Source of the DNA: Butyrivibrio sp. X503
GTDB taxonomy: Bacteria > Bacillota > Clostridia > Lachnospirales > Lachnospiraceae
Direction: 5' to 3'
DNA: 64,000 nucleotides
Assembly: GCF_003625475.1 (NCBI RefSeq)
Contig: NZ_RAIQ01000004.1
Coordinates: forward strand, 1-64,000
Shown here: piece by piece, positions 56,926 to 64,000 of the stretch
How positions within the stretch are numbered: the stretch's first letter is position 1
How the letters are laid out: each line of letters begins with the position of its first letter
Notes under the pieces: generated by a model
The model's input: the letters and a program-made list of their open reading frames with translations, nothing else
Told to the model about the DNA's origin: nothing
Database searches by the model: none
Program-made: the position numbers and the translations under genes

Positions 56926-56977
56926 TTATATTATGTTTCCTTGCTTCTTAATTTCTTTTAATACTAAACATCGGAGC

Positions 56978-57637
56978 CTATTTGCTCTTCTTATCTTTCG
57001 CGGGCTTTTCTTTTTTCTTTTCCTTAGCAGCCTCATCATCAGCGCCCGTGATATTGTCGAGGATCTTCTCTATGAGGAGCTTTTTGACATAAACGTCGTA
57101 GGATAAAAGAGTGATAAAAGAAAACATCTGCATCTTCTTTTTCTCATCATCCGAAAGATTGTCATCCTCAAACGTCGTAAGCGACTTCTCGTACTTTTTC
57201 TTAAGATCGTCGATGCAAGGCTCAAGCTCCTCTTTTTGAAGCTCATACGCAAGCTCATAGATTTTGCTTAAATTAAGCTCGTCGTCGCTGTGATGGAACC
57301 TGTTCTTTAAAGGCTCAAGCAGAGTCTGAATGTCATTTATCGACAGGATATTTTTAAGGTAAAAGATAAAGATGAGGAGTATAAGGTGATCCTTTGAATA
57401 CTTCTTCCTTACGGGAGGAGGTAAAAGATCGTTCTTGGCGTAGTTGTTGATCATCGTCTTTGTAAGGATCTTGTCTTCGCCGGGATGACGGGTTGCTTTC
57501 TTGAGCCTCTCATCCATAAACGTCGTAAGCTGATCCATATAAAGATCGATGTTCGGAATGTCCTCGAGCTTTATCGCATCTATCCTTCCAAGTGACGCCA
57601 TTATGCTGTTTATAAGATCGTCATTGTCAATTGTCAT
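56978..57637 (-). CDS. DUF1836 family protein (MerR-like HTH)
   Basis: 219 residues. The segment DKILTKTMINNYAKNDLLPP-PVRKKYSKDHLILLIFIFYL (about 55-95) is the MerR-like HTH characteristic of DUF1836, with LSINDIQTLLEPL after it. The C-terminal half is helical and acidic, ending in a Lys/Glu-rich tail (EKKKEKPAKDKKSK). Function is unknown. It overlaps recN by 4 bp (ATGA-type junction) at the end of the DNA-repair and isoprenoid gene string, so it is co-transcribed with recN. Confidence 0.88.
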   Translation of the reverse strand: MTIDNDDLINSIMASLGRIDAIKLEDIPNIDLYMDQLTTFMDERLKKATRHPGEDKILTKTMINNYAKNDLLPPPVRKKYSKDHLILLIFIFYLKNILSINDIQTLLEPLKNRFHHSDDELNLSKIYELAYELQKEELEPCIDDLKKKYEKSLTTFEDDNLSDDEKKKMQMFSFITLLSYDVYVKKLLIEKILDNITGADDEAAKEKKKEKPAKDKKSK

Positions 57638-59313
57638 CTCTTTGCCTTTTCTATAAGTTCACGTGCGTTTGTAAGTGAAGCCTCGGTGATCTCTTCGCCG
57701 CCAAGGAGTCTTGCTATTTCTCTCTCCGACTGCTCGCCGTTTAGAGCATAGATATTTGTAACTGTCCTTCCGTCCTCAAGACCTTTATCGATCATGTAAT
57801 GAGAATCGGCCATCGCCGCAATCTGCGCAAGATGCGTAATGCAAATGATCTGGTGATCACAAGACAGCTCGCCGAGCTTACCTGCAACCATCCACGCCGT
57901 CTTGCCGCTGATACCCGCATCGATCTCATCAAAGATAAGCGTGCTGATATCGTCCTTGTCTGCAACAACAGTCTTAAGCGCAAGCATAATTCTTGAAAGC
58001 TCACCGCCGCTTGCGATATCATCAAGTGCCCTAAGACTCTCGCCGGGGTTCGTCGATATCATGAATCTCACATCATCGCAGCCCCTGCTAGATATCATAT
58101 TCTCGTCATAATCTATCTGGATCTCAAACTTAACATCAAGGAAATTAAGATCTATAAGCGCAGCAATAAGCTTCTTCTCAAGCTCTTTTGCCGACTCTTT
58201 TCTTATATCCGAAATCTTCTTGCAAAGCTCTGTAACCTGCTCTTTTCTCTCTTCAAGGCTCTTCTTAAGAGCATCTCTGTGCGCCTCAAGATCACTTAAA
58301 GCATCGAGCTTTTCTGTCTTCTCTTCAAGATATTTAAGTACCGCTTCAAGACTTCCGCCGTACTTATCCTTGAGATGATTTAGTGTATTTAATCTGTCCT
58401 CGCATGTCTTAAAATTCTCATCGTCAAACTCAAGTCCGGAGATATACACAGAAAGACTGCGATTAAAATCAGTCAAAAGATTCTCAACATTGGAAATCTG
58501 AGATAAAACATCCTCGAGCTCATCGTCATATGAAGCAACCGATGAAAGTTCTCTGACCGCCCTGCTCACGAGGTCTGCCGCGCTGTCCTCTGATTCTCCG
58601 GAGCCCGTCATCGCCAAAGCCATGTTGGCGGCCCCCGAAATCTTCTGGGCATTTACCATCTTGCGATAGCTTCCCTCAAGCTCGTCATCCTCTCCGAGAA
58701 CGACCTCCGCGTCCGTGATCTCTTTTATCTCATACTCCAAAAGCTCCTGTTCCCTAAGCCTTGAAGCCTCGTCTATATCCGTGTTTTCAAGCTCTTCCTC
58801 GAGCTTTTTCATATCCGCATACTTTTCTTTTAACTCGGTAAAAAGAGCCTGTGTCTTGTCCGCACAGTAATCGTCGAGGATCTCGAGATGCTTCTTTTTC
58901 TTAAGAAGCTCCTGATTGTCATTCTGTCCGTGAATATTGATAAAAGCATTTGCAATCTCTTTGAGCTGCCTTGCCGTAACCGTCTCTCCACAAACCTTGG
59001 AGATGCTTCTGCCCTGCATTATCTTTCTCTGGATGACGATCGTCTCATCATCTTCAACAGGGATATCCATCTCTTTTAAAACATTTCTCTGAACATCGCT
59101 TTCGATCCCGAAAACAAGCTCGACAAGCGCCGACTCTTCGCCGGTCCTTATAAGAGAAGCATCCGCCTTGGCTCCGAGCGCAAGATTAACAGAGCCCAAA
59201 ACCACTGATTTACCTGCACCGGTCTCACCTGTAAGTATATTAAGCCCCTTCGAAAACTCTATCTCCTGCTCTTTGATAAGAGCAAGGTTTTTAACGTGTA
59301 AACTATATAGCAT
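57634..59313 (-). CDS. recN: DNA repair protein RecN
   Basis: 559 residues with SMC-like organisation. The N-terminal ATP-binding part has GLNILTGETGAGKSVVLGSV (near 24-43). A long coiled-coil region (about 150-370) follows, and a C-terminal part has the signature and Walker B (DIASGGELSRIMLALK; ISTLIFDEIDAGISG) and the ITHLAQIAAMAD motif of RecN. It acts early at double-strand breaks together with RecA. It starts 10 bp after argR and overlaps the DUF1836 gene, the usual clostridial arrangement. Confidence 0.96.
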   Translation of the reverse strand: MLYSLHVKNLALIKEQEIEFSKGLNILTGETGAGKSVVLGSVNLALGAKADASLIRTGEESALVELVFGIESDVQRNVLKEMDIPVEDDETIVIQRKIMQGRSISKVCGETVTARQLKEIANAFINIHGQNDNQELLKKKKHLEILDDYCADKTQALFTELKEKYADMKKLEEELENTDIDEASRLREQELLEYEIKEITDAEVVLGEDDELEGSYRKMVNAQKISGAANMALAMTGSGESEDSAADLVSRAVRELSSVASYDDELEDVLSQISNVENLLTDFNRSLSVYISGLEFDDENFKTCEDRLNTLNHLKDKYGGSLEAVLKYLEEKTEKLDALSDLEAHRDALKKSLEERKEQVTELCKKISDIRKESAKELEKKLIAALIDLNFLDVKFEIQIDYDENMISSRGCDDVRFMISTNPGESLRALDDIASGGELSRIMLALKTVVADKDDISTLIFDEIDAGISGKTAWMVAGKLGELSCDHQIICITHLAQIAAMADSHYMIDKGLEDGRTVTNIYALNGEQSEREIARLLGGEEITEASLTNARELIEKAKR

Positions 59314-59323
59314 ATTTCCCCAC

Positions 59324-59776
59324 TTATTCTTGCATCATGTCATGTAAAGTATCCATGACCTTCTGAGCATCTTCATTGGTCTTTATCGCGATCATGATGG
59401 TATCATCGCCTGCGATACAACCGACGATCTCCTTAAACTGAAGTGCATCGATCGCTGTCGCAAGAGCCATCGCCATACCGGACACGGTCTTGATAACAAG
59501 AATATTCTGCGCAACGTCCATGCTGACAAAGCCTGCCTTAAGGACGCTTACATACTTCTCCTGCATAGCACTTGAATCGGCTGTTGTATAGACATATTTC
59601 TGCCTTCCGTCCTCGGTAACCTGCTTGGTAAGCTTAAGCTTTCTGATGTCTCTGGAAACCGTGGCCTGAGTAACGTCATAGCCCGCCAGTCTAAGGTACA
59701 TTACAAGCTGCTCCTGAGTTTCTACAACGTGTGATGCGATGATCTCTATGATCTTGTCATGTCTTTTATTATTCAT
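59324..59776 (-). CDS. argR: Arginine repressor ArgR
   Basis: 150 residues. The N-terminal winged helix (IIASHVVETQEQLVMYLRLA, then VTQATVSRDIRKLKLTK) and the C-terminal arginine-binding and hexamer domain are complete. The latter contains KTVSGMAMALATAIDALQFK and EIVGCIAGDDTIMIA, with GDDT the arginine contact. It controls arginine biosynthesis and catabolism in response to arginine. It lies between nadK (33-bp gap) and recN (10 bp), its standard place in Firmicutes, with no arginine genes adjacent. Confidence 0.96.
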   Translation of the reverse strand: MNNKRHDKIIEIIASHVVETQEQLVMYLRLAGYDVTQATVSRDIRKLKLTKQVTEDGRQKYVYTTADSSAMQEKYVSVLKAGFVSMDVAQNILVIKTVSGMAMALATAIDALQFKEIVGCIAGDDTIMIAIKTNEDAQKVMDTLHDMMQE

Positions 59777-59809
59777 TTTCGGATTGTCCTTTCCGCAAAA
59801 GAGTTTGTG

Positions 59810-60655
59810 TCACATACTGAATTTCTTACTGAGAACTTCCAAAAAGCTCACTCTGTTAAGCTTTAAGATCTTGGTAGTCTTCTTGGATCTCCTGATATCT
59901 ATCCTGTCACCGACTTTCATATCGATGATACCGCCGCCGTCATACGCAGCAACAACCTTGCTGTTCCTATTCTTGAAGCTGTCTGTCAGCTCGATAGATA
60001 CCCTCGCATCTGCGGGAAGCACCATGCTTCTTGAATTGAGTGTATGCGGACATATGGGTGTGAGCAGGATCATATTCGCTGACGGTTCAACGATCGGGCC
60101 GCCCGCAGACATGTTATAGCCCGTAGATCCCGTCGGCGTTGAAATAATGATTCCGTCTGCATGATACTCACACAAAAGAAGATCGTTTATATAGATATTA
60201 TAATTAATAGCCTGAATCGTAGATGCTCTGGTTATTACGATATCGTTCAGCGCATAATCCTTCTTACCGTTTATGCTGCCGTGAAGCATCATTCTGTCTT
60301 CTGTCTCGTACTCTCCGGACAGAAGCTTTAAAAGCGCTTCATCAATACCGCTCTTTTCAACCTCGGCAAGATATCCCATCGTTCCCAAGTTGACACCGAT
60401 TATGGGAATATCAAGAAAAGCAAGACTCCTTGCGGCTTCAAGCATCGTACCGTCGCCTCCGAGAACTATGCAACAATCGGAATCCTCAGGAATTGAGCTC
60501 ATAAAATCTCTTCCTATCGTACCTTCCGACGGTCGGCCCGTAGTCTCCGCGATAGTACAGGTTTTGCCGTTACTTTCAAGATATTTAATGATATAACCTG
60601 TGATCTCAAGGTTTTTATCCTTAGTTTTATTTGTGACTATACAAAACTTTTCCAT
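59810..60655 (-). CDS. nadK: NAD kinase (PpnK)
   Basis: 281 residues. The catalytic GGDGT motif (CCIVLGGDGTMLEAARSL, near 70) and the NE/D-type substrate loop are present, followed by the family signatures YHADGIIISTPTGSTGYNMS and GGPIV and the downstream PICPHTLNSRSMVLP. It phosphorylates NAD+ to NADP+. It begins 18 bp after tlyA in the tlyA-nadK-argR-recN string, which is well conserved in Clostridia. Confidence 0.96.
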   Translation of the reverse strand: MEKFCIVTNKTKDKNLEITGYIIKYLESNGKTCTIAETTGRPSEGTIGRDFMSSIPEDSDCCIVLGGDGTMLEAARSLAFLDIPIIGVNLGTMGYLAEVEKSGIDEALLKLLSGEYETEDRMMLHGSINGKKDYALNDIVITRASTIQAINYNIYINDLLLCEYHADGIIISTPTGSTGYNMSAGGPIVEPSANMILLTPICPHTLNSRSMVLPADARVSIELTDSFKNRNSKVVAAYDGGGIIDMKVGDRIDIRRSKKTTKILKLNRVSFLEVLSKKFSM

Positions 60656-60673
60656 GGCTCCCCCACAATAGTT

Positions 60674-61573
60674 TCAGTCCAAATTGCCGTGTGCCTTGTC
60701 TACGGTTTCTTTAATAAGCTTCTCCATATCGGGCTCATGCGAATAACCGCTGCCGGCTTCTACCGTTTCCCTTAATATCTTTTCGCCGTCAGCTTCCGAC
60801 AGCTGTGCAACCTTCTCGTTGTACTCGGGATTTTTCTCGATGTGTACCAGGTACTCGATATTTCCCTCAGGTCCCTTTATCGGAGAAAAATCAAGGTGAA
60901 GAACATCAAAGCCTGCGATATGCACATAATCTATTATTCTGTGCACAACCTCTTCATGAACCTTTGGATCTCTTACTACACCTTTTTTACCGACTTTATC
61001 TTTACCCGCTTCAAACTGAGGCTTAATAAGGCATACCATCTGTGCCTTGTCCTTAAGAAGTCTCCTTGCGGGAAGTAAGATCTTGGTAAGTGAGATAAAA
61101 GAAACATCGCAGGAAGCAAAATCAAGATCATCCTGTATGTCGTCTCTTACCATGTATCTGAAATTGGTCTTCTCCATGCAGACAACCCTGTCGTCACTTC
61201 TAAGCTTCCAATCAAGCTGCCCGTGTCCTACATCTACAGAATAGACCTTAGCTGCTTTGTTCTGGAGCATGCAATCGGTAAATCCACCGGTCGAAGCTCC
61301 GATATCCATACAGACCTTGCCTTCAAGAGAAAAGCCGAAATTGTTGACCGCCTTCTCAAGCTTAAGTCCGCCTCTGCTGACATAGGGAAGAGTATCGCCC
61401 CTTACTTCCAAAGATATTATCTTGGCTTCCTCAAAAGTCGTTCCGGGCTTATCCTCTCTCTGACCGTTTACAAAAACGTCACCCGCCATTATAAGAGTCT
61501 TGGCTTTTTCTCTGGAAGGAGCCAATCCCCTGTTTACAAGTAAGACATCAAGTCTTTCTTTTTCCTTTGCCAT
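60674..61573 (-). CDS. tlyA: TlyA-family rRNA 2'-O-methyltransferase (S4 domain plus FtsJ-like domain)
   Basis: 299 residues. The S4 RNA-binding domain (1-65; LDVLLVNRGLAPSREKAKTL) is followed by the methyltransferase domain with motif I CMDIGASTGGFTDCMLQNKA, the VDVGHGQLDWKLR signature and CDVSFISLTKILLP, all typical of TlyA ('hemolysin A') proteins. Characterised members methylate 2'-OH positions in 16S and 23S rRNA. It starts 6 bp after dxs. The residues after 250 are an extra tail with SGYSHEPDMEKLIKETVD. Confidence 0.94.
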   Translation of the reverse strand: MAKEKERLDVLLVNRGLAPSREKAKTLIMAGDVFVNGQREDKPGTTFEEAKIISLEVRGDTLPYVSRGGLKLEKAVNNFGFSLEGKVCMDIGASTGGFTDCMLQNKAAKVYSVDVGHGQLDWKLRSDDRVVCMEKTNFRYMVRDDIQDDLDFASCDVSFISLTKILLPARRLLKDKAQMVCLIKPQFEAGKDKVGKKGVVRDPKVHEEVVHRIIDYVHIAGFDVLHLDFSPIKGPEGNIEYLVHIEKNPEYNEKVAQLSEADGEKILRETVEAGSGYSHEPDMEKLIKETVDKAHGNLD

Positions 61574-61579
61574 AAAACG

Positions 61580-63430
61580 TTATCTGTGAATCTCCTGCAT
61601 TATTCTCTCAGCAATGGACTGCGCGTCTATCTTAAGCTCTTTTCTGAGTCTGTCGACGCTTCCGTGAGTTACGAACTTATCCGGGATTGCTATGTTAAGT
61701 ACCCCTACATCAAGCCTGTTCTCATCCACGTAGTCACGCACTTTTTCGCCGTAGCCGCCGCTCAGAACATTCTCCTCCATCGTTACAAGAAGTCTGTGTG
61801 ATGCGGACGCCGTGTGAATATAATCGGTATCTATGGGCTTTACAAATCTCGCATTTACAAGTGAGCAGTTGAGCCCGTTATTCTTAAGTATCTCACGTAC
61901 TTCTTCGCCGATCTTGACCATACAGCCAACGGCAAGAAGACAGATGTCTTTTTCCTCATAGATAGGCTCGCACTTACCCATCTCGATAGGTGCGCGGAAC
62001 TCTTTAAGTCCGTCGTACGCGTTACCCCTCGGGTATCTTACAGCGGTCGGTCCGTCGAAGCTTACACAGAACTTCAGCATATCCGAAAGCTCCCATTTAT
62101 TCTTGGGCGCCATAATGTGCATATTGGGCATCGAGGATAAAAACGCAACGTCAAATATTCCCTGATGCGTCTCGCCGTCGCTTCCGACAAGCCCCGCTCT
62201 GTCTATCGCAAACACAACAGGAAGATTCTGAAGACATACATCCTCCAAAATCTGGTCATACGCTCTTTGAAGGAATGATGAATATACCGCAAATACAGGC
62301 TTATATCCGCCTGCGGCCATTCCTGCAGCAAAAGAAACAGCGTGTTCCTCCGCTATTCCGGCATCGATAAATCTATCCGGATAAATATTCCTGAATCTCT
62401 TAAGTCCCGTACCGTCAGCCATTGCCGCAGTTATCGCTACAACCTTCTCATCTCTCGCACCGAGCTTACACATAACGGTGCTGAAGATATCCTGATAATT
62501 GGAGGTTGTTCTGGGGTTCCTCGGAAGTCCGTTCTCTACGATAAAAGGCTCGGTGCCGTGGAATCTTGCGGGATGTCTTTCCGCAGGCTCATAGCCTTTT
62601 CCCTTCTTGGTCATTACGTGTATCATAACGGCCTTTTTGACTTTTCTGGCCTCTTTAATAGTCTTTTCAAGGCTTGCCGTATCATGACCGTCTACAGGTC
62701 CCAGATATGTGATACCGAGGTTCTCAAATACCATTCCGGGAATAAAGAGCTGTTTAAAAGAGTTCTTGGCTCTTCTGATGCTCTCAACAACCTTGTGGTT
62801 ATTTCCGACCTGAGCAAAAACATCTTCTTTGAGAGTAAGATAACCCTGTGCCGTACGCACGTTGTTGAGGTATTTTCTCATACCTCCGACACTCTCCGAA
62901 ATAGACATCTCATTATCGTTTAAGATAATAATGAAATTGGTATCAAGCTTGGAAGCGTTATTGAGCGCTTCATAAGCAAGACCGCCCGTAAGAGAGCCGT
63001 CACCTATTACCGAAACAACTGCATAGTCATCTCCGGCAAGGTCTCGTGCCTTTACCATACCAAGTCCCGCGGAGATAGAATTGGAGCTGTGTCCCGTATC
63101 AAAACAGTCAGTGTCGGACTCGCATCTTTTGGGGAAGCCCGAAAGACCGCCGAACTGACGAAGTGTATCGAATTTATCTTTTCTTCCGGTAAGGATTTTA
63201 TGTGTGTATGCCTGGTGTCCAACGTCCCAGATGATCTTATCTTTGGGAAGATTAAGCGCAAGGTGAAGAGCCATTGTAAGCTCAACCGCACCCAGATTGG
63301 ACGCAAGATGACCACCCGTCACAGATATCTTATCTATGAGGAATTCTCTTATCTCCTGCGCCAGAATATGATATTTGGACTGCGGTATCTTCTTTATATC
63401 ACCTGTATCTTTTATCTGATCTAGTAACAT
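61580..63430 (-). CDS. dxs: 1-deoxy-D-xylulose-5-phosphate synthase
   Basis: 616 residues. The thiamine-diphosphate signature is VIGDGSLTGGLAYEALNNAS. The catalytic glutamate lies in DAGIAEEHAVSFAAGMA, with transketolase-type motifs RAGLVGSDGETHQGIFDVAF and VRYPRGNAY further on. It condenses pyruvate and glyceraldehyde 3-phosphate in the first step of the methylerythritol phosphate pathway. ATG 63430 lies one base after the ispA stop codon (TGA-C-ATG), so the two isoprenoid genes are coupled. Confidence 0.97.
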   Translation of the reverse strand: MLLDQIKDTGDIKKIPQSKYHILAQEIREFLIDKISVTGGHLASNLGAVELTMALHLALNLPKDKIIWDVGHQAYTHKILTGRKDKFDTLRQFGGLSGFPKRCESDTDCFDTGHSSNSISAGLGMVKARDLAGDDYAVVSVIGDGSLTGGLAYEALNNASKLDTNFIIILNDNEMSISESVGGMRKYLNNVRTAQGYLTLKEDVFAQVGNNHKVVESIRRAKNSFKQLFIPGMVFENLGITYLGPVDGHDTASLEKTIKEARKVKKAVMIHVMTKKGKGYEPAERHPARFHGTEPFIVENGLPRNPRTTSNYQDIFSTVMCKLGARDEKVVAITAAMADGTGLKRFRNIYPDRFIDAGIAEEHAVSFAAGMAAGGYKPVFAVYSSFLQRAYDQILEDVCLQNLPVVFAIDRAGLVGSDGETHQGIFDVAFLSSMPNMHIMAPKNKWELSDMLKFCVSFDGPTAVRYPRGNAYDGLKEFRAPIEMGKCEPIYEEKDICLLAVGCMVKIGEEVREILKNNGLNCSLVNARFVKPIDTDYIHTASASHRLLVTMEENVLSGGYGEKVRDYVDENRLDVGVLNIAIPDKFVTHGSVDRLRKELKIDAQSIAERIMQEIHR

Positions 63431-63431
63431 G

Positions 63432-64000
63432 TCATTTCCTTCTATAAATCAAGTATTGGAAAAGTCTATCCAAAAACGAATCTTTAAATCCAAGTTCTTT
63501 TAATATGTCCGAAGCTTCATCCGAAAGCTCTTTTACCTTAGCTGTAGCCGCTTCCATCCCAAAGAGACTTACATACGTTGTCTTTTGATTCTTCTCATCG
63601 GAACCGATCGGCTTACCGAGCTCTTCAAGGTTTCCTACGATATCAAGGATATCATCCTGAATCTGGAATGCAACTCCGACATTGTTTCCTGCTTTCTCAA
63701 TAGCCTTAACCTTGGATGCACTCGCCCCTCCGAGAATCGCGCCTATCATAAGACTGCTCTCTATAAGAGCACCGGTCTTGTTATCATCTATATAGCGAAG
63801 CAAAGTGCTAAGCTCATCCTTGTCCTCAATAGTCGTGTTCTCCGCCATGATATCCGCGCACTGTCCGCCTACCATGCCGTAGATTCCTGCCTTGGTCGAA
63901 AGCACCTTGAGAGCGGCAACGTATCTGTTTGCGGTCTCTCCGTCGTATTCGGGAAGAGAAACTCCGCATGCCGCGCCGCCTATTGCAGTTTCAAAAGCAA
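63432..64000 (-). CDS. ispA: Polyprenyl (farnesyl/geranyl) diphosphate synthase, C-terminal part; 5' end outside window
   Basis: The frame is open to the window edge, giving about 188 residues. Visible are the KAGIYGMVGGQCADI region and the second Asp-rich motif VGVAFQIQDDILDIVGNLEE, with DDxxD, then YVSLFGMEAATAKVKELSDE. The first Asp-rich motif and N-terminus lie beyond 64000. It elongates isoprenoid diphosphates and precedes dxs by one base, the usual ispA-dxs order. A GTG at 63905 inside the frame is not the start. Confidence 0.93.
   Translation of the reverse strand, partial: AFETAIGGAACGVSLPEYDGETANRYVAALKVLSTKAGIYGMVGGQCADIMAENTTIEDKDELSTLLRYIDDNKTGALIESSLMIGAILGGASASKVKAIEKAGNNVGVAFQIQDDILDIVGNLEELGKPIGSDEKNQKTTYVSLFGMEAATAKVKELSDEASDILKELGFKDSFLDRLFQYLIYRRK

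Overview
The window looks like a chromosomal segment of an anaerobic Firmicute of the class Clostridia, most likely family Lachnospiraceae (Butyrivibrio, Pseudobutyrivibrio or a close relative). The grounds are AGGAGG-type ribosome binding sites, moderate GC, the clostridial gene order ispA-dxs-tlyA-nadK-argR-recN, a ChvE/MmsAB sugar transporter with a LytS/YesN-type sensor pair, a CotH protein, many c-di-GMP and chemotaxis proteins, and a secondary-alcohol dehydrogenase like those of Clostridium and Thermoanaerobacter. This is inferred from gene content only. Nearly every gene is on the minus strand; the one clear exception is a MarR/acetyltransferase pair near 45.1-46.0 kb. I saw no rRNA, tRNA or insertion sequence.

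Layout. 0-5 kb: 5' part of a zinc alcohol dehydrogenase, then a four-gene operon read from 4.8 to 0.7 kb (small HTH protein, triple-AAA+ ATPase, two membrane proteins). 5-12.3 kb: a 2-hydroxyacid dehydrogenase next to a diguanylate cyclase, phosphoglucomutase, an rRNA methyltransferase/acetyltransferase pair and an M3 oligoendopeptidase. 12.4-23.7 kb: a sugar-sensing and uptake locus. A membrane-anchored binding protein, a histidine kinase and an AraC-type response regulator lead into a second lipoprotein and then, after a terminator, the ChvE-MmsA-MmsB transporter. 23.7-36.6 kb: a signalling cluster with a receiver protein, two HD-GYP proteins, a 1411-residue hybrid kinase, a chemoreceptor and a K+ channel preceded by a 53-residue membrane protein.

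36.6-43.3 kb holds mostly small single-function genes (radical SAM, DinB-like, WYL regulator, nucleotidyltransferase, FluC/CrcB, acetyltransferase, an autoregulated XRE/membrane protein pair). 43.3-51.9 kb is an accessory region: an AbiE-type toxin-antitoxin pair, the MarR/ArsN1-like operon, decayed gene fragments (a toxin-like C-terminus, an aminoglycoside nucleotidyltransferase N-terminus, a copy of the rlmD 3' end), several orphan immunity-like genes and a PD-(D/E)XK-nuclease-like gene. 52.7-64 kb is housekeeping: RlmD, PcrA, RecN, ArgR, NAD kinase, TlyA, Dxs and the C-terminal part of IspA.

The most unusual object is the intergenic DNA at 51,958-52,255, directly upstream of the nuclease-like gene. 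It holds six copies of a palindromic pair of 10-bp half-sites with an exact period of 53 bp and strictly alternating spacers of 13 and 20 bp, whose sequences are all different. I could not match it to any known repeat class. Next to it, the 3' end of rlmD is copied in inverted orientation just past its own stop codon, and degraded copies of the same gene tail lie nearby and at 48.2 kb.
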